Assembly (NCBI RefSeq): GCF_030463565.1
Contig: NC_134653.1
Coordinates: 33,727,150-33,791,149, forward strand
Reading direction: 5' to 3'
DNA: 64,000 bases
Origin: Pelecanus crispus
Taxonomy: Eukaryota; Chordata; Aves; Pelecaniformes; Pelecanidae
Both the position numbers and the translations under genes were made by a program. Under the pieces are notes generated by a model that saw only the letters and a list, made by a program, of their open reading frames with translations, searched no databases and was not told where the DNA came from. Numbering within the stretch: position 1 is the stretch's first letter; the number at the start of each line of letters is the position of its first letter. Shown here piece by piece: positions 9,964 to 22,000 of the stretch.

Positions 9964-10081
9964 ATGTCCCGGGAGCCCGAGATCATGGAGTCGCAGGTGA
10001 TGTGGGAGCCTGACACGAAGCGCAACTCCCACATGGACCGGTTCCGCGCCGCCGTGGCCAGCAGCTTCGGGCTCCGCCTGG
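9964..10081 (+). CDS. AACS: AACS exon 1 (residues 1-39 plus one base)
   Basis: ATG at 9964 sits in a near-ideal context (gccgccgccATGt). The next ATG (residue 8) is in frame, but the first has the better context. The exon encodes the conserved QVMWEPD segment and the MDRFRAAV helix that open this enzyme family. The donor is G|GTGAGC at 10082. The N-terminus is about five residues shorter than human. Confidence 0.95.
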
Positions 10082-13000
10082 GTGAGCGGCGGGCGGGGGG
10101 GGCGGGGAGGCCTTCTGGCTCTGCTCGGGGCCGCGGGGCTCCGCTTCCCCGCGGCTGGCCTTACCCCGGCGCTGCGGGCCGTCCGTCTGCCCTTACCCTC
10201 TCCAGGGTCAGGGTGCCCGGCCACCCCCCGGGGGCAGGTGGGGGCAAAGTGGTCATGGAATCCTAGAATCGTTTAGGTTGGAAAAGACCTTTAAGATCAT
10301 CCAGTCCAACCATTAGCACTACCAAGTCCACCACCAAGCCAATTAAGGGTGGAGTAGCAATTTCATGTTTCCCGGCTTGGTGGCTGGATTATTTTTAATG
10401 AAAGTAAAAACTAGGACTCATTAAGATTGGAAAGGACCTCTAAGAGCATCAGCCCTGAGTGGGATGCTCTGCTTGTGGCTCATGCAGAGGCCTGCGGTGC
10501 AGCATCTCGCTTAGCTTGGAGGTACACGCTGCTAGGAAATGCAAACAGCGTTATCTGTTCCTGGTGCTGCTGCTGGACATCAGCCCAGGCAGCGTCAGTG
10601 TTGGTACCGGCTGCGTGTTCTTGGCTGCTCCTGTGCGTAGCCGGCGTCCTGCCTGTGGGGATTTCCTGGGGAGAGCAGCGGTGCTGAAGTGATTTAGAGT
10701 TTTAAGGGGGTGTGGGAAGGAGGGATTGCCGCCATCGCAGCTGTGAGGTGGTTAATGTAAGCCTTAATATGGTGCTTTAACAACATACTCATGAGATGCA
10801 ATGCTGTGATTGCAACTTCATCTTTGTTTGTGAAGAGCATGTCTTTGTAATTTCTAAGTATGTTGGGAAGTGAAAGGTGATACGTAAGTTGGTTCAGTGA
10901 TGAAAACCAAGGTTTTTTGCTATTCATCTGCCCAAGCTCCTGAACGTCAAGCTCTACTTCATGCTAAATACCTATATGGCTGTGAATAGGTGTGCAGTCC
11001 TTTGACTTGGAAACAACCTGTCAACTTTGCATTTAGCCCTCTTTTGAGTGGGGGGGGTCAGACCTCCGGATGTGTCTTTCAACCCAGATTGTTCTGTTTT
11101 TTTAATGACTGCTAACTGTAGGCAGTGTCTGCAGGGTGTCGAGAGTTGGTGGTGCTGGTTGCATGGGCTCATTCACATCATGAACTGGGTGGGCTTCACT
11201 GCGTGTGGGGGTCCAACCCTCCAGTTCTGACTAGCTTGCTTTATGCTGCCTGTTCTCCCTAAGTATTTGGGGACCAGCTTGCTTGTGTAGCTTTCCTGTA
11301 CTTTCTCTGATGGGGGATGGAGTGAGTAGTTTTGGCAGGTGGCCTGCCAAGTTTGTCAGTCTGGTATAAATGGGTCTGTGGTATACACAGAGACATCCTG
11401 GAGTAGTAGCAATGTATCTGGTGCTTTTAGCAGTTCGTGTCTGGAAAACAGTTGTGCATCTTGATTGGGAACTTAACATGGGGGTAAGCCAGGTCATTAG
11501 TTTGACTGCTTGGGGGGTTTCCTGTCGGAACACCAACGTATAGTGTCTAACTGTCCTGCTAGATAGGAAGCAAGTTACTACAGGATTTTGGCTAACTCCT
11601 GAGGAGAAATGTCGTGTAACTGGTACTCGTGATCAAGATTGAATGCAGTTTGAGATGGGTTGGCCATGTTTATGGCTGTAACAACTAGAACTCTTTTCCC
11701 CCCATTTTGAAGTGGCTGTCTGTGGATATATAGAAACTTTTGTCAGCTTCCATTAGATTTCAATCCTCCATAGATGTTCATTGGTCTGTGTGCTATTCAA
11801 CAACCAAATTGGATTCTTTATGTAACAAGATGTGGACTGACTGAGGAGAGCTAAGGGCAATATAACCCTTTAAACAGCATGGCTCTGTCCAACCCTGAAA
11901 ATAGACTAATGAGAAGCAATGTTTAATTCGTGAATAACAGGTCTGTGCCCTGAATGATTTGCATGCTAAAGCTCATTTGGGGGCAAACTGTATAGACAAG
12001 ACAGAGCAAGCTGTTCATATTGTAAGAAATCAAATTAGTGGTGACTTGTAGCTTTCTGCATTTATCAAATGACTCGGAGCATGTGCTACAACTGGTTTTT
12101 GAAGGAGGAGATGGAAGCTTGAACTCTCCTTTGGTAAAGTCTTATCCCCACAGCAGCTGATGTGCAGTGTATAGCATAGTGAAGAGTAATTTGGGTGGAG
12201 TGTTTAAAAAAAAAAAAAAAAAAAAAAGGGTACTTAGGAGGCTGAGATTGTGGCAGTGTGTAGGCAAGAGCTGACTTACGGAGAAGAGTCTTTGCATTTG
12301 CTTCTACTATGTCAGTAATACCTACAGAGTAATCTCACGTTGATGGAAAAGATTGAGTGGAGTAAGATGTGGAAGGGACAGACTGGGTGGGGAAACAACT
12401 GTAGTGATCAAGTGTGAGTAACTGTAGAAATGGTTTTGAATGTGTTTTTTCTCTTATGAAGCTGGAAGATGTCCTCCCTGTAGGAAGGGGATGCAAAGAT
12501 GACTTCTGAAGCAGTGGGCTGGATAACAGGATGACAAACAAGATAATTGGACAAAATGACTTAAAGTGTTTAGCTGAAAGCATCAAATAGGAAACACGGT
12601 TGGCAGAGCAGGAAACTGTTACTACTGTCACTGATGGCAGATATTCATGTGTAATTTGGCGCAGCTTCAGACAGCATGGGCATGACTTGGGAATTTCACT
12701 TTTAAGCTGGTGATGAGAAATCAGCTTCAGTTATTCATACCTAAAACTGTTTTACACACTGAATTTCAGTATTTAGTTTGAATTGTGGGCTTTTTGGTAT
12801 GTGTTTGTCATGTTACTTCATCTGTCTCAATCATGTAAGACTTAAATGGCTCATTTCCGTGTTTTTAATGCCAGGTCATGGTTTTAATATCTAGCTAGTA
12901 AACGTCTTGTTTCACTTCATTTGTGCTGTTTTAGCATGAAAAGGTAAGCTGCGATCTGTTAGGCCTCTTATTTGTTGAGAAATAATGCATGCTTCCTTTG

Positions 13001-16000
13001 TAACAGTGCTGTTGATATTGCAGTTAGATAACGAGCATATCTAATCTGTATGTTACCATGCTATCGGAGGTCTTTGGGTCCGGACTAGAATCATACAGCA
13101 AATGCTTTGCTATATGAAAGCATGTTGATGTAGGGAGTGCAGGTGTCAGCAAGCAGGACTCTGTCCTGCTGTCTAATCTTCAGTTTCACTGATGGGGGGT
13201 AGGTGTTGCACAGAGTTATTAGAAAAGGTCCCTGTGGTGGCAAATGGCTTGTAACGCAGTCAGGTGAAATGATGCTGTCTGTTCAGGTGTTCAAGCAGAC
13301 TATTTCTGTTGGTGCCCTAAGCACTTGCCTTGAACAGAGGAGTGATCTACTCTGATAAGTTTTATCTTATTAGTTGTTTTAGCCATATATTTTCTTTATC
13401 CGGGAAACCCCTAATTGTAGTTTGTCTAAATTCCTGTAATTATCTGTATAATGCTAACAGATATCTATTACTTCTAGCCAACTACGATGACTTATACCAG
13501 TGGTCAGTGGAATCCTATGCAGACTTCTGGGCAGAATTCTGGAAGTACAGTAACATCATATGCTCTTGCCCGTACGATGAGGTAAGTCAGTATTTATCTT
13601 AAACAGCCAAGTGCAACACAAAGGGGAGATAAACCGGTTTTACAATCAATCTTTTGACCCGTTCCTGGAACCTTTGCAAGCAATACGAAGAATCAGTCAA
13701 GTATATAGTCCTGAATTTCCTTGTGTGGTGGATGGTGGTGTTCTGTGGCTGATACACTTTAGCACAGCAAAATCCTCAATTCTGTTGTCCTAAACAATTC
13801 TGCTGTAGCGTCCTTGTGGTCATGTGTTCTTGCATACCTTGGCATTCTGGCTGCTTGTCTAGTAATATTCTGCCTTCCACTTTAGGATTATGCCGGTAGA
13901 ATATAATCTTGATTTTTGTAAATGCTGGCATGCAGTCAAGTTCATGTTTATGTTCCCTGAGTCAGCTTGCCAGATAAGCACACCTGTTCCACTCCAGTTC
14001 TGTAGAACTGGTTATGGAAGTCTCTGCAGTCAGATGTAGGCTTGAAATATCTCTGAGGGAATGGTAGTGGTTGAATGCAATCATGGGTGGAATGCCAGAC
14101 TATGCCACAGTGTTGCTTTGAGACAAAGGGGACTTTGAAGCTCTTGCAAATGGAGGGCAAAGCTGGAGCCCTTGTACAGTCCTGCTGTAGGATATCAGCA
14201 TCACCCTGTGGTTTTCTATCTGAGGAGGATGGACTAGTTACTTCAAAAGCTTGATGCAGAAGAACCTTCCTGGGACTTAGTAGAGGGAGAACTGGACTTG
14301 TATCTTAATCCTTGGAGGCCATCTGTTCTAAGAACATTCAGAGTACTGGCAGTTCTGCAGAGGCAACTGGTAAGTTCCTTTTGTCTTCTCTTGTCTTAAA
14401 TTCCTGTACTGCATGCTGTGACAGATTAAGTGGTTCCTCCTGCCATGAAACTGCATGCTTAGGTGTCTTAATGTGACCCACCCTTTAGAAGAGTGAATTC
14501 AGCAAGAATGTAAGAAGTAGCCTGCTTTTTGAAGTACGTAGTCTGAAGACTGTAAACACTTGATCTTTTGTTTTTTGTATAGATAGTAGTTCAAAATCTG
14601 GCCAGGTTGTATCTGGATACTGTCTACTTTTTCTACATACTCTGTGCTATTAGCAAGGCTATCTTTCTAAACTTCCATATGAATGCAAATTGTCCTGAGC
14701 GAGTAGTTCAGAGGAGCTGTTTTGTACCTTTGTATCTGTACTGAGCAAGCTGGACAGTAACACAGCTTGTTCTCTTGCCTTACAGGTCTGGCATGCCTGG
14801 AAGCCTGTCCCTCCAGATACCACCAATGGCTGGTGAACGGGGAGGGAGACTGAAGCAGGCAATGGTGGCCTAAAAATGGGTATTTCCCGAGGATGAGAAG
14901 CAAGAAGATGGGGATGTCTAGGAAGGCTTTAACTAGACTACTTGTGAGCTTCTAGGCCCCTGTGTGCTTATTGTACAGGGGTCTGGCTGTGATGTGAGAT
15001 CTTAAAACGGGAGAGGCAGAGTCAGCTGATAGACAAGTACTGCAGAAGATGACTTGACTTGCTCTTTATGGACCTTGGTGTTTGCCTCTAACTTTCCCAT
15101 AGCATCACCTTCAAGGCTTGACTCCAGCTTTATTGAGCCTTGAAGCTGACTCGCTGTTAGTCCTTACCATTGGTCCATTTCTGTTGCATGTCAGGAGGAA
15201 AGGCTGATCACAGTACCTGAGCTGTTCTGTGGTAGCTAAAGAGCTGAAAAGTTTGATTTGAAGAATCAACAACTTGATCCTTGCTGCTTGTTGGAAGTAA
15301 GCATTATGCCTTGAGGAAAATAAAATCTTTCATGAGTCAGAGTTCACTCCTTTGTTCCTAGCCAGTGAAACAGTTTCTGCTTTCACAGGTCATTCTAAGA
15401 AAAACAATAAAATTTTGTGTATGTGTAATGCAGGCAGCCAGTGTTTTATTTAAACTTGGGAAAGGTGTTAAGTATTTGATGTAGACATGTTTGTGTCACT
15501 TCTGAAAAGAACAAAGGTACTTGCAGTGTACAAAGCTATCCTGGTATGGCAGCCCTGGCATTGTTATGTCAAGTTACAAGTAGCTGTTGATTTTAAATGA
15601 AGAATGTAGCCTAAACTTATTTCTCTTTCTGCTACAATAAGCACCTGACAGCTGTTCCTGTGGAGGGGCTGCTTTGAGTATTCTGATAGTATCTGCTCTC
15701 CAGCTTTTTGTGAGGCATGCTCTTCAGGTCATACAGGACATCACATGTACCACAGTAAGGCAAGGATTATCTGTGTCATGGTAATGGTGAGATTCATTCT
15801 CAAAGGTATAGTCTCTGCTTAGGGTAAGCAGAATCTCTGGGGCATGATAATGCATAGTTATAGCACAGCTAGCAAACTGCTTCAAGGAAAGGAAATGCAG
15901 TAGAGGTGTGGAGGGAGGATATTACTAATGTGATGCTTATTTGTAGCCACTGAGGCTTGGGAAGTGGTCACTGATTAGCTGCTGTGAAGAGCAATTGTAG

Positions 16001-19000
16001 GACAGGAGCTGGTGGCATGGGAGTACAGCTGATACTTGGCATGCTCACCTAACCTCACAAATTGGCCTTGTATGCCTCGGTGCTGCTGTGAGTAGGAGTG
16101 AAGCCTTACTCATTTAATGAGGACTGCAGTCAGCAGTACTGTAGACTGCACTTCTTTCCTTTTCCTGTGGACTTGCTGAGCATTTGTTGGGAGTGTATGA
16201 AGTGAAAGGCTTGTTGCAAAGCTCTGTATTTTTACAGAATTGCTAGAACTGGGATCTAGCCGGGATCTTTCACTAAATTAGCAGACCCTGAGTTTCTGTT
16301 GCCTGCTGAGAACTCTCCTCTAAGCGAGAGATCCAGTTGTTCCTATAGTGAAGTACCTCTGCCAAAGAGATTTGGCTTAACTAGGAGTCATAGGCATTAC
16401 CCGAGTAGAAAATAACGGAGCATCAAGTATGAGTCCAGCACCTTATGCTAGTGGAGCTCTTTGAAGGGGTGTTCCACTTCAGGAAAAAAATAGGATTACA
16501 TTAGATCTTGTCCTGGAGAATGTTGGAAACATTCTGCTCACTTTTCTTCAAGCTAAGGAAGTCAGTAATGAGTCAGTTTTAAGAGTGGCTTTTAATTACT
16601 GCAGTAATAAATGTTGGTATAAAAATATTTCTGCAGCCTGAGTTAAATTGTAAATGCTATACCTCAGCTCTAGCTAATTGTTACAAGCAAAGAAATCTCC
16701 TTGAGTTCTCATTGTTTAGGAAATTCATTTGAAATAAAGTAATACAGTAGAGCATTTCCACATGACCTCTAACTTCTCATATAAAAAATTAATTTTAGGA
16801 TTGCCTCGAGTAATAATGTACTGCACATCTCAAAGCACAAAAATACTGGATTTTCTGGAATGGGAGGTATTTTGAGTTCTATCTGGCTTTCAGAAGAGCC
16901 TTGTACTTGGTCCAAAAGAATGCTGTTTCTGTAATGCATGTACAGTTCATGAGAGAGAACCTGAGGGTATAAACAGAAGCTTTCAAAAACACAACTATAA
17001 AAAAGTTTCTATTTAAAGATTACAAAATACATGTGCTGCTGGGCAGTTGAATCTCTAAACAGCGGGGCATTTTGGAAGGAGTTTATAGACCTTCGTGGCT
17101 AATGCTAAGGGGTTCTTTACCTATCACTGTTATTAAAGGTATAGTCTTAACTGTGAATTATCAAGGGATAATGTAAAATCCTGAGGCTTAATTAGTTCAA
17201 GATGGGGGAAGTTGTTTCAGCTGAACATATTTTTGTGACTTCTTTTCATTGCATTTTTCAATTCTTTGCATATCTTAGTCCTAAATGGGGAATTATTAAA
17301 TATGGGCTTACTGTGTTGTTGGATCCTCTTTTTAGAAAGCAGCAAATCAAGGACTGTAGAAGTGTGCACTCTTGACAGTTTGTAATACAATATTTGTTTG
17401 TAGGGGTTAGTAGCTGTATTTCTGCACTCTGGATGAAGCTATGGAGTACTTCAATATTTACTGCAACTTAATTCTTAAAATGGAGATTTGGAATAAAAAG
17501 CTTGAACTTTTCAGTTACATTTGACTACACAGGTCACTTACTTAGCTTAGGGTTAATTTGAATTACCATTGTCTAAGTTCCTGGTGTTGGTCTCTGTACC
17601 TTGTGACTCGTGCTCATCAGCTTATGGATGGGAATCAGGGAGTCAGTTGGTGTGATATTGCTGCTGGCATGCCATTGTGGTAGCAATTGGCATCTGTTGT
17701 TCTTTGACCCTCAGCAAGCCCACAACAGAGGGGTCCTTCAAGAGACTGGGCAGGGTAGACAGCTGTTTAATTTCCTCTGTCTCCAGGGCAGCTATACCAA
17801 AAGCCCAGTGGTACCCTTTTGGGTCCTGGAAATCCCCTCTCCTGAGGCAGTCCATGCCAAGGATGCATGGAGCCTCTGAGCCAGGCACACTGGGGTGCTT
17901 CTGCCACTCATTCCTGGTTAGGCTCACTTTGGCCTCCAATGCAGTGAGCTGTTGGGATCCCCCTGTCACTCCAGAAATACAGATGGGTTCTGCCCCTGTA
18001 GAGCTTGATGGCATAAGAGTGCACTGTGCACCGGTGTCCACTGGAGCCTTGTACTCCTGTGGGTCTGATGCGCCAGGCCATTGAATCCACACAGCCCTGT
18101 GAACCTGGCTGTCCCTTTCCTCCACCTGGCTGGAGGCAGGGCCCCTCTAGTCCTGGTCATGGTATTCATTACTCACTTCTTGTAAATGTGAATCAAAAAT
18201 TGCTTTATTAAGATTGGAAAAGCAGTCCTTCTGCTCTGGGGAACTGCTCACTGGAAACTGGAGCAGCAATTTTCCTGGAAGAACCCCCTTGTGTGATTGT
18301 TTTTCCTTGCAACTCTTGTACCTGTGCCTCTAGGGATCAGGTAGACTTTCCATCCCACTTTCTCATGTCCTCTCCATGGTCACAGAGGTAAAACCCCAGG
18401 GTGGCCTGTGGTGTGTGCCCACTGTATCCTCTCTCTTGAGCAGAGGGACGCTTACTCCTAATGGCTGAGATACTGGTCCATACAGGTGGGAAGTAGGACA
18501 TAGCCTCTTTGAGTTGCTGGACCTCCCAGGACACCTTTTCAGACAGTTTTTCCACAGCCAAGAGGCACGCCCGTAGGGAGGAAGAGAGACTTTCTTCATG
18601 TTGCTGGAGCTGGGCAGCCAATTCATCCACTGTTGGTTCCTCTCCATCTTTCCAGGTCATTACTGCTAATGAGTTTCCATGCACCTTTGCATTCACTCCG
18701 TACAAACTTCTGCCACGTGGGTCACGTGCACCTGACTTCATCGGGATCTTTGGATAACTGCTTGTTGATCAGGTCACTGTAAATCACCTCCAGCATGGCT
18801 GGTTCCCTCAGGTACTGGGTACCTCTCCCCATGGTGCTCCACTTGCCTGGGTGACAGAGAACGCCTTCCTTGAAGGGATACCTTTCCTTCATGCCTGACA
18901 GGAGTGGCCTCCAGAGGCTGAGAGCTTCTGCCCCTTTTCCAATTGCCTTGTCAATGCCCCCTTCCCTAGAAAGGGATCCCAGCTGCTTGGCTTCCCTACC

Positions 19001-22000
19001 CTCTAATTCCAGGCTACTGGCCCCATTATCCCAGCATTGGAGCAGCCAGGTGATGATGTGCTCACCTGGATGATGGCTGAAATCTTTTTGCATATCTTGC
19101 AGCTCACTTGGGGATAGGGATCAGGTGGTTCCCATCTCATTTATGGGTTCTGCCTCTCCTTCCTCCTGTTCTCATGATGGCCCTGGTTCATCTTCATCCC
19201 TTACTAAATGAGCTGATCTTCTTGTGTATAGGGGTGACTGACACGGGCATGGGTTGGTTCTCTGGTTCAGCTGCAGTGCCTGTCGCCAGGAGCTGGAGTG
19301 GCTGCGGTGCCTGTTGTGGGGGATAGATTTCTGGATGGTATTCTTAAATAGTTGTTTAACCCTAAACAAGACCTGAACTGCATTTAAGAGACATAGCAAC
19401 AGGAGCATGCTTGTTTGAATATCCCAAGGATATTCAAAATTCTCAAGAGCTGTTGTAACTAGCCTGAAGGAAAAAGGGAAGGTGAAGGACCAGGGGAAAG
19501 TGTCCTGTCCCCCCATCTCCACTATAGATTGGTTCTCTGAGGAGAAGAGGTAAAAAGTGTAATTATTAATATTTTCCGAGAGATGGCTCCCAAAGTATGG
19601 GAGTGATGGCAGTGCTGAGTACAATCTCATAACTGATAAAATTATCATACCATAAACCAGTGTTACGCAGTACAGCAAAGTGGTAACTTTAATCCAATTC
19701 CCAGCAGTGATAAATGGCACCACAGGGAATGCATAGGGCAAGCAAGGTGTTAGGTGACACGACTCTGAGAGCAAATAAGTCAACATTATGACCAGCAACT
19801 ATTAAACTAATACGATGAATGCTTATCACAAGTTTGTTTTAACATGCGCTGGTCAGATCTGTTGTTATCTCGATCCCTTCACGCCCCATGTTGGGCACAA
19901 AAAAGGACTATTGCCGTTTAACCCAACAGGCAGCTAAACACTACACAGCCATTTGCTTGCTCTCCCAACCCCACTGGGGTGGGTGACAGAATCCGGGGGA
20001 AAAGAAAAAGGGGAAAAATGGGGGGGAGGGGAGGAGAATTTTTGGGTTGAGATAAAGACAGTTTAATAGGACAGAAATGGAAGGGAAAACAATAATAATG
20101 GTAAAAGAATACACAAACCAAGTGATGCACAATGCAATTGCTCACCACTTGCTGACCGATGCCCACCCTGTCCCTGAGCAATGGTACCCCCCCCCCCCCC
20201 CCCAGCCACCTCCCCCCGGTTTCTATACTGAGCATGATGCTGTATGGTATGGAATAGCCCTGCGGGCAGTTTGGGTCAGCTGGCCTGGCTGTGCCCCTCC
20301 CAGCTTATTGCTGGCAGGGCATGGGGAGCTGAAGAGTCCTTGACTAGCGTAAGCACTACGTAGCAACAACTAAAACATTGGTGTGTTATCAGCATCCAAA
20401 CCACAGCACTATACCAGCTACAAGGAGAAAAAAATAACTCTATTCCAGCTGAACTCAGGTCTGTAATGACAGGTTCTAGTGTCTGTTTGCCATCTGTAAC
20501 CTGGGAGAAATGGCTCTTGCCTAATAGAGTCTATAAAGAGCTTGGAATTAATTAGCTGATTTCTGTACAATGCTCTGAAAAAGAAATTATATTACAATTT
20601 TCCAGGAATCTATTTTTTTTTTTTTTTCAGGTGGTTGATACGTCCAAAAGTATTGCAGATGTCCCGGAATGGTTTAAAGGTAGCCGTCTGAACTATGCAG
20701 AAAATCTTCTGAAGCACAAGGACAATGACAAGATTGCACTGTATGCAGCAAGTAAGAAAGAATTAATGGCTTGTATTTATTTATAGTTCACAGGACTAGG
20801 CCTTATGAAACAGCTCTACTTTTTATGAAACCTAAAATAAACTGGCTTGGGTAGGAGAAAAGAGGAAAATAAAGTCAGTAACTTGGCAGAATTTATGACA
20901 CAGCTCCACAAAAAACAGCAAAACATGCTCTGCGAGTATAGATAGTTCTGAAAAGTCCTTGGCAAACTGAATGAAATTTTCTTAGAATGTGCTTAACTGC
21001 ATTAAGATAGTAGAGATCATGCTGTGTTTAGTATCACTCAATATTTGAGCTGTTACTTCACATTTGTCATAAACACTTGCCTAGTGCATACCTTCAGGAA
21101 GTATTTTGTCACCATTGCTTGATACTGTCCTTCTCACCCTCCTCCTGTGCCTATTAACTTAGGAATACTAAGGACTGCATGGGGTGTAGGTAGGAATTAA
21201 CTCCGCTTTTGACAATACAGAAAGAAAGGACAGTTACATGCATGGAAGACTTGAAATTTCACTTTCTGGAATACTAAAGCTCAGTCTTAATTTCTTGTTA
21301 CACTGGAGAAGATATGTCTGGTAAAATCCAGGTATACCCGTAATGAGGATGGTCATGTTAAGACAATAAAGTCCCTTCCCTATATCTGCTGACTTTGGTA
21401 ACTTTAAAAAAATGATTCTCATCTCTGTTAGATGGGATTAGCTTCTGTGCAGGTGTGGGAGTGCTTCCTTAGGGAGTTGTATTCTGAGCTTCCTTTTTGC
21501 TGGACCTAATCCTTATCATAAGACTGACCAAATGGTGGTGCTTCTTAATAGCTTAACAATAAACAATGGAGTCTTACAGCTTCTTAGCAGAAAAAATTAC
21601 GCACAACTATGTTTTTAAACAGCTATCAGAACAACAGCAATACATATGTAATTCAAAACCTGATCTCCATGCATCAGAAACTAAGACTTTTAACGCCTAC
21701 GTAATCAATCCAATGTGAGACAACAGAATTGTCTTCTGTAGAGCTTACTGCTGAAGAAGAAATACTTACCAGTTGCATTTTACTGCTTAGAGGTATTGAA
21801 GGAAACCTCTCTGATCATGTGTATATAAAATCGACAACCAGTTCAGAGAGAATGGGAATATCTGTGACCCCGTTTTGGTGTAGTAAGAATTGATCTGGTG
21901 AAGTCTGATAGAAATGGGGCTTGTAACAGAAAGCTGGCTTCAAAGTATGAACTCATCACTTTCAAATTTTGAGATCATTAGAAAAGCTTCTTATGTACTA

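Larger units (their letters stand above)
17603..20461 (-). mobile_element. Truncated antisense endogenous retrovirus in AACS intron 2
   Basis: Reading on the minus strand from right to left, the order is LTR (20461-19908), primer-binding region and leader, a 208-codon open frame, gag-like remnants in two frames, and a retroviral aspartic protease. Similarity stops just after the start of the reverse-transcriptase region, near 17603. Reverse transcriptase beyond its first residues, RNase H, integrase, envelope and the second LTR are missing. The gag and protease-RT junctions carry frame breaks, so the copy cannot make a full polyprotein. It is old and inactive. The family was not determined; its LTR is related to the solo LTR at 7371-7879. 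Confidence 0.88.

Noticed and set aside
9230..10000. Long plus-strand open frames rich in Gly, Asp, Arg and Pro with a repeated block across the minisatellite
   Set aside because: They come from the roughly 51-bp repeat, whose length is a multiple of three, and from high GC content. They overlap the AACS promoter and show no domain.
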